Source: Clostridium sp. CAG:253 (GTDB lineage: Bacteria; Bacillota; Clostridia; Lachnospirales; Lachnospiraceae). Taken from it: DNA of 31,326 nucleotides. The stretch spans positions 24,046-55,371 of the forward strand of contig FR887307.1 of the NCBI GenBank assembly GCA_000436755.1. Reading direction: 5' to 3'. The position numbers and the translations under genes are program-made. How positions within the stretch are numbered: position 1 is the stretch's first letter; every line of letters starts with the position of its first letter. Below the pieces are notes generated by a model that had not been told where the DNA came from, did not search any database, and saw only the letters and a list, made by a program, of their open reading frames with translations. Below are positions 1-9,106 of the stretch, piece after piece.

Positions 1-2
1 AG

Positions 3-329
3 AGAAAAAATCAATCAGCAGGTACATTGAGCGGCGGTGAGCAGCAGATGCTCGCAATGGGACGTGCACTTATGTCAAAACCATCTATTATCCTTATGGA
101 TGAGCCATCAATGGGACTTTCACCTATCCTTGTCAATGAGATATTTGATATTATCGAATCTATCAGCAAATCGGGCACTACTGTTCTTCTTGTAGAACAG
201 AATGCTAAAAAAGCTCTTTCTATCGCAGATAGAGCATATGTACTTGAAACCGGAAAAATTGTCACAAGTGGAAAAGCAAGTGACCTGCTTGAGGACGATT
301 CGATAAAGAAAGCTTATTTAGGTGAATAA
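3..329 (+). CDS. livF: LivF-type branched-chain amino acid ABC transporter ATPase, C-terminal part
   Basis: The reading frame is open from the window edge, so the 5' end with Walker A lies outside. What remains is the second half of a LivF ATPase: the ABC signature LSGGEQQ, Walker B IILMDEPSMGLSP, the switch histidine region replaced by LLVEQNA as is usual in LivF/LivG proteins, and the ending KKAYLGE typical of LivF. LivF powers uptake of Leu/Ile/Val or related amino acids with LivG, LivH, LivM and a binding protein, which would lie upstream. A hairpin follows the stop codon directly, so this is probably the last gene of a liv operon. The family call is firm; the exact substrate is not visible. 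Confidence 0.93.
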   Translation, partial: RKNQSAGTLSGGEQQMLAMGRALMSKPSIILMDEPSMGLSPILVNEIFDIIESISKSGTTVLLVEQNAKKALSIADRAYVLETGKIVTSGKASDLLEDDSIKKAYLGE

Positions 330-332
330 ATA

Positions 333-354
333 GCCAAACTCTAGCGAGTTTGGC
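333..354 (+). terminator. Hairpin after livF
   Basis: A perfect 9-bp stem (GCCAAACTC / GAGTTTGGC) with a 4-nt loop starts three bases after the livF stop codon. The tract after it is T-rich but not a clean U run, so termination may be partial. Confidence 0.6.
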
Positions 355-411
355 ATTAGAATCTACTACTCTTTACTTTATATCTTTAATAAAAATAAAG
401 GAGGTATTACT

Positions 412-1035
412 ATGGGAAATATGATTATTACTGTTTCACGCCAGTATGGCAGTGGTGGCAAGACTATTGCTGCCATGCTTGCCCAGAAACTTGGTATCAA
501 CTGCTACAGCCGTGAAATTCTTAAAATGGCTTCTGAGGACAGCGGAATCAACGAAAGGCTTTTCGGTATGTCAGACGAAAAACTCCGCCATGCCGGATGG
601 CTTAAAACATTAAGCCATACTTATACAGGTGAACTTCTTCCTCCTGAAGATAAGGGCTTTACTTCCGATGACAACCTTTTTAATTATCAGGCCAAAACCA
701 TCAAGGAACTTGCCGAAAAGGAATCCTGCATCATTGTAGGAAGATGCGCAAACTACATTCTGAAAGACAACCCTAATGTACTCAGCGTGTTTGTTCATGC
801 CGATGAAAACTTCTGCCTTGCAAGGGCCATGGAACGTAACAGTTTCAGCGAGAAAGAGATGAAAAAATTTATTGAGCGCACTGATAAATACCGTTCTGAC
901 TATTACCGCTATCATACTGGACACCACTGGACTGACGCAAGATATTATGACCTTTGTCTTGACAGTTCAAAACTCGGTTTTGAAAATTGTGCCCTCGAAA
1001 TAGAGGAATATGCAAAAATCCGCTTTGGAAAATAA
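412..1035 (+). CDS. Cytidylate kinase-like family protein
   Basis: A 207-residue protein of the cytidylate-kinase-like family common in Clostridia. The N-terminus has the family nucleotide-binding loop ITVSRQYGSGGKTIA. A conserved VGRCANYIL segment follows mid-protein, and the C-terminal part has the R-x-DKYR and YYxYHTGHHW features. It is a P-loop nucleotide kinase fold, but the substrate of this branch is not established and CMP should not be assumed. The start is set by an AAAGGAGG site about 8 nt upstream. It stands alone between two terminators, so it is probably monocistronic and unrelated to the flanking transporter and glycosidases. Confidence 0.88.
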   Translation: MGNMIITVSRQYGSGGKTIAAMLAQKLGINCYSREILKMASEDSGINERLFGMSDEKLRHAGWLKTLSHTYTGELLPPEDKGFTSDDNLFNYQAKTIKELAEKESCIIVGRCANYILKDNPNVLSVFVHADENFCLARAMERNSFSEKEMKKFIERTDKYRSDYYRYHTGHHWTDARYYDLCLDSSKLGFENCALEIEEYAKIRFGK

Positions 1036-1060
1036 ATACTAAATCAAAATCTTATAACAG

Positions 1061-1124
1061 ACAGCTATAAATTTCATTCATCCCGTTAATGCGGATGTCT
1101 AAAATTTATGGCTGTTTTTATTTT
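1061..1124 (+). terminator. Intrinsic terminator after the kinase-like gene
   Basis: A 14-bp stem (ACAGCTATAAATTT with AAATTTATGGCTGT, one G-U pair) around a 27-nt loop is followed directly by TTTTATTTTA. This is a strong rho-independent terminator. Confidence 0.85.
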
Positions 1125-1133
1125 ATATAAAGA

Positions 1134-1162
1134 TTGATATATACGCCTATTTGAATTATATT
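1134..1162 (+). promoter_or_regulatory. Sigma-A-type promoter of the glycosidase operon
   Basis: TTGATA and TATATT are separated by exactly 17 nt. The site lies after the kinase terminator and about 110 nt upstream of the GH31 start, leaving a roughly 105-nt leader that contains an inverted repeat at 1220-1239. Confidence 0.6.
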
Positions 1163-1219
1163 ATTTACAACGATATATTTTAAAGATTCTTATTTAGAAT
1201 AAAAATCACATGACGCAAG

Positions 1220-1239
1220 GGTCAAAATACCTTTTGACC
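1220..1239 (+). promoter_or_regulatory. Perfect inverted repeat in the glycosidase leader
   Basis: GGTCAAAA and TTTTGACC flank a 4-nt spacer, about 50 nt downstream of the predicted transcription start and 30 nt upstream of the GH31 Shine-Dalgarno site. It could be an operator for a sugar-responsive repressor (roadblock position) or an RNA hairpin. There is no U tract, so it is not a terminator. Confidence 0.45.
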
Positions 1240-1274
1240 TCAACATCATTACATACATATAAAAGGAGGTATCT

Positions 1275-3281
1275 ATGAATTTTTTTGAATTTACCGACAA
1301 AGAATTATTTTTCCGCAATGACGGCGAACTTGTAATTATTGCTGCATGGGGTGACAACAGTCTGCGTGTGCAGTCATCACTGATGGATAAAATCCCGGAT
1401 GGAAATGCTGCTCTTATCAATCCCAATGTAAACAATCCGTCAGATATTGACATCCGTATAATTGACGAACGTCATGCCGTTATCAAAAACGGACTTATCA
1501 CAGCAAAATTATATGTTCAGGAATGGGGAAATGCTTTACAGATTTCTTTTTATAACGGGCAGAATAAACTTCTGCTTCGTGAAATCAGCAACGGCGGTGC
1601 ATTGACAAGAAAAGCACGTTATTTTCACACTCTCAACGGTGGCAGTTATAAATTAAAGGTCAGTTTTGAACCTTCACCCTCTGAAAAAATATACGGAATG
1701 GGACAATATCAGCAGGAAATTTTTGACCTTAAAGGCTGCAATCTCGAACTTGCACACCGAAATTCACAGGCAAGTATTCCTTTTTATATTTCAAATCTTG
1801 GATATGGTTTTCTCTGGCACAACGCTGCCGTCGGCGAAGTCCATTTCGGAAAAAATACTACTGAATGGATTGCCGAAGATACAGACAAGATGGACTATTG
1901 GATAACAGCCGGCAACTCTCCGTCACAAATTGAAGAACAATTTGCCTGCTGTACCGGAAAATCACCTATGATGCCTGAATACGGTCTCGGATTTTGGCAG
2001 TGCAAACTCCGCTACTACAATCAGAAACAGGTACTCGACATCGCAAAAGAATACAAAAAAAGAAATATTCCCGTTGATGTTTTAGTTATCGACTATTACC
2101 ACTGGCCACATTGCGGTGACTGGCGTTTTGATGAAGAATATTTCCCTGAACCTGAAAAAATGATAAAAGAATTGCACGACATGGGCATTGAAACGATGGT
2201 TTCCATCTGGCCACAGGTTGAATGGAACAGTGAAAATTTTGAGGAAATGAAGCAACAAGGGCTTCTTGTAAAACAAAACTCAGGTATAGACGTTCAAATG
2301 ACCTTCCACGGAAACAACGTATTTATGGATGCAACTAACCCTCGTACAAGAAAATATGTCTGGGAAAAATGCAAAAAAAATTATGCTGACATGGGTGTAA
2401 AAACATTTTGGCTTGATGAAGCCGAACCTGAATTTACAAATTACAATTATGAGCGTTACCAATATCATGCAGGGCCTGTTTCAAAAGTAGGAAATATATA
2501 TCCCAGAGAATATTCCAGACTTTTTTATGAAGGCCAGAAAGAAATGGGACAGACTGATATAGTCAATCTCGTCCGCTGTGCATGGGTAGGAAGTCAAAAA
2601 TACGGTGCCCTTGTGTGGTCAGGTGACATTTGGTCTTCATATGAAGATTTCCGTAAACAGATATGCGCCGGACTTCATATGGGACTTTGCGGCATCCCGT
2701 GGTGGACAACAGATATAGGCGGATTTCATGGCGGAAATATTGAAAGTGATGATTTCAAAGAACTTTTACTCCGCTGGTTCCAATTTGGAACTTTCTGTCC
2801 TGTTATGAGAATACACGGCTGCCGCCAGCCATACACCAATTTAAAAAATAAAGCCGGTGAAGTTCGTGAAGGAACAGGTGCAGATAATGAAGTATGGAGT
2901 TATGGTGAAGATGCAGAAAAAATTATGGTCAAATTTATTCATGTACGCGAACTTATGAAAGACTATATACGTGGTATTATGAAAGAAGCACATGAAAAAG
3001 GAACTCCTGTCATGCGTACACTTTTCTACGAATTTCCTGATGATAACTGCTGGGACATTTACGACGAGTATATGTTTGGAAATGAAATTCTTGTTGCTCC
3101 TATATGCCATGAGCACGAAACCAGACGAGAAGTTTATCTGCCGAAAGGTCACTCATGGACATCTGCCCACAACGGCGAAGTCTATGAAGGCGGCAAAACC
3201 TATAATATCGATGCACCAATCGATACCATTCCGGTATTCCTCAAAGATGGTTCAAATAAATATCTTATTGGAGAAATTTAA
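1275..3281 (+). CDS. GH31 family glycosidase, alpha-xylosidase/alpha-glucosidase type
   Basis: A 668-residue family GH31 retaining alpha-glycosidase. The order is an N-terminal beta-sandwich (about 1-215), a catalytic barrel (about 225-570) with the nucleophile Asp381 in FWLDEAEPE and the acid/base Asp451 in WSGDIWSS, and a C-terminal beta domain. The WLDxxEPE form of the nucleophile motif is the one I associate with alpha-xylosidase-like subgroups more than with the WIDMNE alpha-glucosidases. There is no signal peptide, so it acts in the cytoplasm on imported oligosaccharides. The start follows AAAGGAGG. The GH3 gene begins 15 nt after its stop codon, so the two are co-transcribed; alpha-xylosidase plus beta-glucosidase would strip xyloglucan-type oligosaccharides. 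The substrate is inferred. Confidence 0.9.
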   Translation: MNFFEFTDKELFFRNDGELVIIAAWGDNSLRVQSSLMDKIPDGNAALINPNVNNPSDIDIRIIDERHAVIKNGLITAKLYVQEWGNALQISFYNGQNKLLLREISNGGALTRKARYFHTLNGGSYKLKVSFEPSPSEKIYGMGQYQQEIFDLKGCNLELAHRNSQASIPFYISNLGYGFLWHNAAVGEVHFGKNTTEWIAEDTDKMDYWITAGNSPSQIEEQFACCTGKSPMMPEYGLGFWQCKLRYYNQKQVLDIAKEYKKRNIPVDVLVIDYYHWPHCGDWRFDEEYFPEPEKMIKELHDMGIETMVSIWPQVEWNSENFEEMKQQGLLVKQNSGIDVQMTFHGNNVFMDATNPRTRKYVWEKCKKNYADMGVKTFWLDEAEPEFTNYNYERYQYHAGPVSKVGNIYPREYSRLFYEGQKEMGQTDIVNLVRCAWVGSQKYGALVWSGDIWSSYEDFRKQICAGLHMGLCGIPWWTTDIGGFHGGNIESDDFKELLLRWFQFGTFCPVMRIHGCRQPYTNLKNKAGEVREGTGADNEVWSYGEDAEKIMVKFIHVRELMKDYIRGIMKEAHEKGTPVMRTLFYEFPDDNCWDIYDEYMFGNEILVAPICHEHETRREVYLPKGHSWTSAHNGEVYEGGKTYNIDAPIDTIPVFLKDGSNKYLIGEI

Positions 3282-3296
3282 TGGAGGATATAATAT

Positions 3297-5594
3297 ATGA
3301 AAAAAATAAATATTGACAATCTGATTTCAGAAATGACACTTGAAGAAAAAGCTTCTCTTTGTTCTGCTGCCGATGCATGGCACACAAAGAAAATCGAAAG
3401 GCTTAATCTGCCTTCAGTCATGGTTTCAGACGGACCTCACGGACTTCGCAAGGAGGATGACAGCCCTGCTCATTTTGGACTTCTTGAAAGTATTGAAGCT
3501 ATATGTTTTCCGACTGCATCAGCTCTCGCATGCTCATTTGACAGAGATTTAATTGAAAATGTAGGAAATGCCCTCGGTAAAGAATGCCAAAGTGAAGATA
3601 TTTCTGTACTGCTCGGACCCGGTATAAACATGAAACGCTCTCCTCTATGCGGAAGAAATTTTGAATATTTCTCAGAAGACCCCTATCTCGCCGGAGAAAT
3701 GGGAGCTGCTTTTGTCAACGGTGTACAAAAAAATGACATTGGCACAAGCCTTAAACATTTTGCAGCCAACAATCAGGAATGGCGCAGAATGAGCATAAGT
3801 GCTGAAATTGATGAAAGAACTCTCAACGAAACATACCTTACGGCATTTGAAAAAGTTGTAAAACAGGCTAAACCATGGACAATCATGTGCAGCTACAATC
3901 AGATAAACGGAGAATATTCCTGTGAAAACAAAGAACTTCTGACTGATACTTTGAGAGACAAATGGGGATATGAGGGACTTGTCATGACTGACTGGGGAGC
4001 CATGAATGACAGGGTAAAAGCACTCAAAGCCGGTCTTGACCTCGAAATGCCATCAAGCCACGGTGAAACAGATAAACTTATCGTAAAAGCCGTAAATGAC
4101 GGTACCCTTGATATTGAAACACTTGATACAGCCGTAAGACGAATACTCACTCTTGTTGACAATTCACTTGATTCAAAAGACAAACATTCAGGCTTTAAAT
4201 ACGATATGGAATGGCATCATGAAATTGCACAGGAGACAGCAGAAAATTGTGCCGTTCTTCTCAAAAATAACGGTGCACTCCCTCTCAGCAAAAACCAGAA
4301 CATAGCATTTATAGGTGAATTTGCTGACAATCCACGTATTCAGGGCGGCGGTTCAAGTCATATAAACTGCCACAAAATCGATACCGCACTTAATTGTGTA
4401 AAAGAACTTGCAGACGTCACATATGCAAAGGGATATAATACAGACAATGAACAGACAGACGAAAACCTCTTAAACGAAGCATTAAATACAGCTAAAAATG
4501 CAGATGTTGCCGTAATCTTTGCCGGATTGCCGGATGCATTTGAAAATGAAGGTTTTGACAGAACTCATATTGATATGCCAAAATGCCAGAATGAACTCAT
4601 TGAAGAAATATGCAAAGTTCAAAAAAACGTAGTTGTTGTATTACATAACGGCTCAGCCATCACTATGCCTTGGCTTGGCAAAGTAAACGCCGTTCTTGAA
4701 ATGTATCTCGCCGGAGAAGCGTCAGGTGCTGCTGCCGTCAACCTTTTATTCGGCATTGCAAATCCATCCGGAAAGCTTGCTGAGTCATTCCCTATGCAGT
4801 TAGAGGACACACCTGCCTACTTAAACTTCCCGGGCAACAGGGATAAAGTAAATTACAATGAAGGTGTCTTTATAGGTTACAGATACTACGATAAGAAGAA
4901 AATGAATGTTCTTTTCCCATTCGGCTATGGATTGAGTTATACAAAATTCAGATATGACAATATGAAAATAAACGGTAATAATATATCTGAAAATGATTTT
5001 TCATTTAAAGACAATGAAGATATAAATGTGAGCATTGATATAACTAACATAGGCGAACTTGAAGGAGCAGAAATCGTCCAGCTTTATATAAAAAATTATA
5101 TTGGTGAGGATAACAGACCAATTAAAGAATTAAAAGATTTTGCAAAAGTAAAGCTTGTACCGGGCGAAACCAAAACTGTCACATTCACTCTCAATTTCAG
5201 AACATGGGCATATTATAACGAAACTATCCACGACTGGTATGCACCATCCGGAGAATATGAGATACTTATTGGCGCATCGTCAAAAGATATTAAAACTTCA
5301 AAAGCAGTTTCAATAAAATCTACAATAGAAATTCCTTTTGTCGTAAATAAATCAACAACTTGTGAAGATGTTGAACGCTTTGCCAAAAACAAAGCTCCAC
5401 TTGACGAAATGCTTATGAAATGCGTAAAAGCACAACATAAAATTGATTCACCAAAAACAGAAGAGGAAGAACTTAAAGACCTCAAATGCGGCTTTGGAGG
5501 TGTTCCGCTTCATTCTACACTTTCATTTACACCTGATGAATTAAAATACGAAGACATACAGAATGCAATAAATGAAATAAATAAAGGGGAGTAA
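3297..5594 (+). CDS. GH3 family beta-glucosidase-like glycosidase
   Basis: A 765-residue GH3 enzyme with the usual three parts: an N-terminal barrel with SDGPHGLRK near residue 43 and the nucleophile Asp232 in VMTDWGAM, an alpha/beta sandwich domain (about 310-530) containing GGGSSH and the EGFDRTH region, and a C-terminal fibronectin-III-like domain (about 590-680) after the PFGYGLSYT motif. About 85 extra C-terminal residues follow. There is no signal peptide. It hydrolyses beta-linked glucosides or xylosides from non-reducing ends; this architecture is typical of cytoplasmic beta-glucosidases of gut Clostridia. A GGAGG site sits just before the start. It is the second gene of the GH31-GH3 unit. 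No sugar transporter is adjacent within the window. Confidence 0.93.
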   Translation: MKKINIDNLISEMTLEEKASLCSAADAWHTKKIERLNLPSVMVSDGPHGLRKEDDSPAHFGLLESIEAICFPTASALACSFDRDLIENVGNALGKECQSEDISVLLGPGINMKRSPLCGRNFEYFSEDPYLAGEMGAAFVNGVQKNDIGTSLKHFAANNQEWRRMSISAEIDERTLNETYLTAFEKVVKQAKPWTIMCSYNQINGEYSCENKELLTDTLRDKWGYEGLVMTDWGAMNDRVKALKAGLDLEMPSSHGETDKLIVKAVNDGTLDIETLDTAVRRILTLVDNSLDSKDKHSGFKYDMEWHHEIAQETAENCAVLLKNNGALPLSKNQNIAFIGEFADNPRIQGGGSSHINCHKIDTALNCVKELADVTYAKGYNTDNEQTDENLLNEALNTAKNADVAVIFAGLPDAFENEGFDRTHIDMPKCQNELIEEICKVQKNVVVVLHNGSAITMPWLGKVNAVLEMYLAGEASGAAAVNLLFGIANPSGKLAESFPMQLEDTPAYLNFPGNRDKVNYNEGVFIGYRYYDKKKMNVLFPFGYGLSYTKFRYDNMKINGNNISENDFSFKDNEDINVSIDITNIGELEGAEIVQLYIKNYIGEDNRPIKELKDFAKVKLVPGETKTVTFTLNFRTWAYYNETIHDWYAPSGEYEILIGASSKDIKTSKAVSIKSTIEIPFVVNKSTTCEDVERFAKNKAPLDEMLMKCVKAQHKIDSPKTEEEELKDLKCGFGGVPLHSTLSFTPDELKYEDIQNAINEINKGE

Positions 5595-5632
5595 ATATTT
5601 TTCGCAACAATCTACCTTATCGTATAAACATT

Positions 5633-5672
5633 GCCTATCCTATTGGCCAACAGGATAGGCATTTTTATTTTC
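5633..5672 (+). terminator. Intrinsic terminator of the glycosidase operon
   Basis: GCCTATCC and GGATAGGC form a GC-rich stem with a short loop, followed by ATTTTTATTTT. This marks the end of the ordinary-composition block; the AT-rich island begins just after it. Confidence 0.85.
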
Positions 5673-5757
5673 GCTTGTTTCTTTTATCGAAAAAGACAAG
5701 CAATGCGATAATCAAACTACCAAAAGTAAATAACAATGTTAAAACTATCCAAATCAT
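5665..5757 (-). CDS. Possible small membrane peptide (30 aa)
   Basis: A short open frame from an ATG encodes one hydrophobic segment (MIWIVLTLLFTFG onward) ending in a basic tail DKRNKRK, the shape of a single-pass membrane peptide. The frame is open for about 15 codons upstream of the ATG without another good start, and no clear Shine-Dalgarno site precedes it. It may be a real small protein, the 3' remnant of a larger membrane gene, or chance. The surrounding stretch 5673-5928 otherwise shows nothing I can assign. Confidence 0.25.
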   Translation of the reverse strand: MIWIVLTLLFTFGSLIIALLVFFDKRNKRK

Positions 5758-5928
5758 AACATACCAAATATGAAGTTTCTTCCAATCAATTATAAAAAAG
5801 TCTAAAATCTATATAAAAATTTTGTAAATACTATTTTTAACTTACCTTTTTAAAACAACAATTTTCTACTTCTTTTATTAAAGCATTTTTTATTCAAAAT
5901 TTAACATATAAAGTTATATTTCACAACT

Positions 5929-6717
5929 TTAAGTTGTAATAAATGTAATTGACAATATATGGACATTAGCCGCCTTAGGTAAAATTATTTTAACAATTTC
6001 TGTTCCTACATTTAATACTTCCATAAAAACTGCTGCTTTATTACAAATTATTCTTCCATCGTTACCATATGTTTTTCCAAATATACAAGCATTCTCTTCA
6101 TTACACTCCGATATATCTTTAATAAAAAATGGTATAAATATACTTTCATCACTCTTCTTAATTATTTCTAAACGTTCCACACTACTCCCCCATTCTGCAC
6201 AACATACAATTCCTATATACAACACTTTTTTTATAATGTTTACATCTAATATCTGTCCACTACAAATAACATTATCAAATACTTGATTATTTTTTATATA
6301 ATACGGTATTTTATTATAATAACTAATTCCTTGTATTATTTTATCAAACACAAAATACTCCCCTGCTCCTGTAAGATCCTTGCCCTCTGAAACAATATGA
6401 TTTGCAAAACCACTATTATTCATAAATGGAATTAAATCCATAAAAACTGTTTTTTTATCATCATTCACATGATTTGAAATTACTCCTTTTATTATTATAT
6501 TGCCACATTTTAAACACTTTAAAAAATTTTCATATGCATTTTTTTCTAAATTAATAATTTCTAATATTTCGTCATACGCCTTATGTCCAAAATTCTCCTC
6601 CCAAATTGTAATACTATTTTTCAAAAGTGTATTTATAATTCTAGACCACCTACTCATTATTTGTCGATATATAATAATTATTTCTGAAAACCGTTGTTTT
6701 TTTTCATCCTCATCTCT
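5929..6717 (-). pseudogene. C-terminal half of the interrupted BtrH-type protein
   Basis: This frame is the direct continuation of the BtrH-like gene past its TGA at 6718-6720: 262 sense codons follow in the same frame. An internal ATG at 6657 could open a separate 242-aa gene, but it has no Shine-Dalgarno site, and the 20 codons between the TGA and that ATG read as ordinary protein (RDEDEKKQRF, then a helix leading into SRWSRIINTLLK). That helix with its Trp is what I would expect after the papain-like domain in long BtrH_N proteins. The rest, about 180 residues, looks like a beta-sandwich: GEYFVFDKI, IPYYI, NVICSGQ, a Trp-Gly in CAEWGSS and a terminal VHILSITF strand. The function of that domain is unknown. 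It is probably silent unless the stop is read through. Confidence 0.55.
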
Positions 6718-7479
6718 TCAAGTCAGCCAAATTACAAACAAATTTATACCCTTTATATATTTTCGTATCTCATCTACAAGTTTTTCAGTAGACATTAAAT
6801 TTATGTCATTTTTATTTCTAAATTCTATATCTGCTGAAAAAAAATCTAAAAAGCATGTTGCAAAATCTTCCATCTCTTGAAATCTATTTTCATTTATAAC
6901 ATTGAAAACACCTCTTATAATATCTTCTTCTATCTGTTTTTGATTTAATGTTCTAATTATTTTAGGAACAGACAAAAACAAATAAAACTTACAACCATAA
7001 AACAAGTTTTGAAATGAAAGTATTTCTACCTTACTACTGTCTATTGAATCAATCACATCAACTGTTTTACTATTCATGTCAATACCAACAACAATAATTA
7101 AATGTTCTGTATGTTCTTTCTTAAAAAAATTACTCCATTTTAAATAATATGAATCCATATGTATTATACATGGAATATATCTTTCCATTTCTCTTTTTAT
7201 GAAATTAATTAACTCTGTAAAATTTTTAAGTATTTTTTTTTGAGTTTTTATTCCATATAATTCTTCCAAATATAATGTACAATCATAATTTACATACAAG
7301 CCATCTGCTATTCTTCCATTATTACATAATTTTCTATCAAAATGAAAATTATATCCCTTTAAAAAAATAGTTTCATACTCAATTCCTCTGTATTTACAAT
7401 ACATAGAAATAACATTCTCAATACAAACTGGAACGAAACATTGCGCAATATTATTATTTATAATCGGAACATTCAGCAT
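6718..7479 (-). CDS. BtrH N-terminal-domain / papain-like acyltransferase-like protein, truncated by in-frame TGA
   Basis: A 253-residue product resembling the BtrH_N domain of butirosin biosynthesis. BtrH moves an acyl group from an acyl carrier protein onto its acceptor using a papain-like fold. Supporting features are an early Cys region (QCFVPVCIEN, Cys14 and Cys19), the segment IPCIIHMDSYYLKW typical of this family, then HTEHLIIVVGID (His123, His126) and VDVIDS. A GGAG site 7 nt before the ATG fixes the start. It is the last gene of the RiPP operon, 37 nt after the second ABC gene. The TGA that ends it lies within what looks like a continuous 516-codon gene (down to 5929). All proposed catalytic residues lie before the stop, so the truncated protein could still fold. 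The acyltransfer role is inferred from the family and from the ACP in the cluster. Confidence 0.6.
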   Translation of the reverse strand: MLNVPIINNNIAQCFVPVCIENVISMYCKYRGIEYETIFLKGYNFHFDRKLCNNGRIADGLYVNYDCTLYLEELYGIKTQKKILKNFTELINFIKREMERYIPCIIHMDSYYLKWSNFFKKEHTEHLIIVVGIDMNSKTVDVIDSIDSSKVEILSFQNLFYGCKFYLFLSVPKIIRTLNQKQIEEDIIRGVFNVINENRFQEMEDFATCFLDFFSADIEFRNKNDINLMSTEKLVDEIRKYIKGINLFVIWLT

Positions 7480-7516
7480 TAATTTTCTCCAATCTTCACT
7501 CTTCTAACAATTAAAT

Positions 7517-9106
7517 TCAAACTTTTACTATATTATCTGCCAACTCAATAAACTTTTTTGAATGTGCTATATATATTAATGTCCCTTCATAATTTTTTAT
7601 GAAATTATACAGCCAATGTATAGCTTCAGTATCCAAATGATTATTGGGCTCATCTAAAATCAAAAGATATGGATTACATAACAAAGCCCTTGCAATTGAA
7701 ATCTTTTGTAACTCACCACCAGAAATATTTTTTTCATCATTAGAAAGTACCCTGCCTTTTATTTTTTCCATTCCTAAAGAATAAATAATTTTTTCAACTA
7801 CTTTTTCATTAACATCTTTGCAAAATAATAAAATATTATCTTTAATGCTTCCTTGAAAAACTATAGGTTTTTGAAATGCCATACCAATATTTTTTCTCCA
7901 ATAACTAATATCTATATTAGACAATAAATTATTATCACAAAAAATTTCTCCTTGATAATCTTTTTCTAGTCCACACAATAATTTTAATAATGTTGACTTT
8001 CCACTTCCATTTTTCCCAACAATTACATTCTTCTTATTTATCAGTATCTTATCATTAAAATTATGCAGGATTAATTTATCTCCGTATGAAAAAGATAAAT
8101 TACGAAAACTAATACTTTGTGTTGGTAAAAATTCTATTCCGCTATAAACTTCTTTATTTTCATAAAACATAGCAATTCGTTCATAACTATTGATTAAAAT
8201 CGGTTTTTTTCTAATAATAAATCCAATATCAAAACAAATTCTATCATATATACTCGAATATCCCAACATTGCAATTACTTCACCAATATTAATTACATGA
8301 TTTTTTACGAACAAACATCCAACTATTAAAATTATCATATAGGATAATCTTTGCAAAAATACATTTAAATTAGTATTTAAAACATTACAAAATATTTGTT
8401 TTTGTTTTGACTCTTTAAAATAATGATTAAAATTTCTTTTAAAAATAAATATATAAGATTTAATCAATTTATTTCTCTTAATAAATGATAACTCTGAAAA
8501 ATATTCATTCTCCAACACTCTTGTCATTGATTCATATTCTCTCATTTGTTTATCATACTTTTTTTCATATCTCTGCAATAAAATAGGAATAATAAACCGA
8601 GAAACAGATATTCCCATTACAATAATTGTATACCCCCCACTAATATTAATGGATTGAATTTCTAAAAAAATTATTGCAACTGACGTAACTACATATTTTG
8701 TTATAATTTCCATCCAATAAAATCTTAGATCTATAGGATCATTTTCTAAACGATACTGTATTTCTCCTGGTTCAATTTCTCTAACTTTTGTATATTCCAT
8801 TTGCAAATAATGTCTATATAAATAACGGTCATGTTGAAGTGAACCATTAAGCATCAATAAATTTTTAATAAAATCTATTATTGGAACAGCAAATATCATA
8901 AATAATAAACTAAATATCACCCTTATTAGTATGCTATTATCAGTTATTGCCTCCCCATTAATAATAGCATATGCATACTTTCCTAAATATCCTGCAATTA
9001 ATACCACTACTAAAACTTCACAACACTCACTTATTACATTGAATATTAATGCTTTCCACATTGATTTTGCACAATCACTGTATACTGTTTTCTTTAATTC
9101 TTCCAT
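7517..9106 (-). CDS. ABC exporter half-transporter (TMD-NBD) 2 of the RiPP cluster
   Basis: A 529-residue fused membrane/ATPase half-transporter. About six membrane spans occupy residues 15-310. The ATPase domain has Walker A GKNGSGKSTLLK, an intact signature ISGGELQK, Walker B LLILDEPNNHLD and the switch His in YIAHSKK. Its start overlaps the end of the preceding ABC gene by 13 nt, and both proteins have 529 residues, pointing to a heterodimeric exporter. There is no N-terminal C39 peptidase domain, so leader removal must be done by another protein. It most likely exports the matured peptide or gives self-immunity. Confidence 0.85.
   Translation of the reverse strand: MEELKKTVYSDCAKSMWKALIFNVISECCEVLVVVLIAGYLGKYAYAIINGEAITDNSILIRVIFSLLFMIFAVPIIDFIKNLLMLNGSLQHDRYLYRHYLQMEYTKVREIEPGEIQYRLENDPIDLRFYWMEIITKYVVTSVAIIFLEIQSINISGGYTIIVMGISVSRFIIPILLQRYEKKYDKQMREYESMTRVLENEYFSELSFIKRNKLIKSYIFIFKRNFNHYFKESKQKQIFCNVLNTNLNVFLQRLSYMIILIVGCLFVKNHVINIGEVIAMLGYSSIYDRICFDIGFIIRKKPILINSYERIAMFYENKEVYSGIEFLPTQSISFRNLSFSYGDKLILHNFNDKILINKKNVIVGKNGSGKSTLLKLLCGLEKDYQGEIFCDNNLLSNIDISYWRKNIGMAFQKPIVFQGSIKDNILLFCKDVNEKVVEKIIYSLGMEKIKGRVLSNDEKNISGGELQKISIARALLCNPYLLILDEPNNHLDTEAIHWLYNFIKNYEGTLIYIAHSKKFIELADNIVKV

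Noticed and set aside
5929..6657. ATG at 6657 as the start of an independent 242-aa gene
   Set aside because: No Shine-Dalgarno site precedes it, and the frame is open and protein-like right up to the TGA of the gene before it. It reads better as the continuation of one broken gene.
6640..6720. TGA at 6718-6720 as a selenocysteine codon
   Set aside because: Only a weak A-U stem (GAAAA/UUUUC) lies downstream, not a bacterial SECIS hairpin. Aligned BtrH_N proteins have no reason to carry Sec there, and no selenoprotein genes are in the window. Nonsense mutation or sequence error is simpler.
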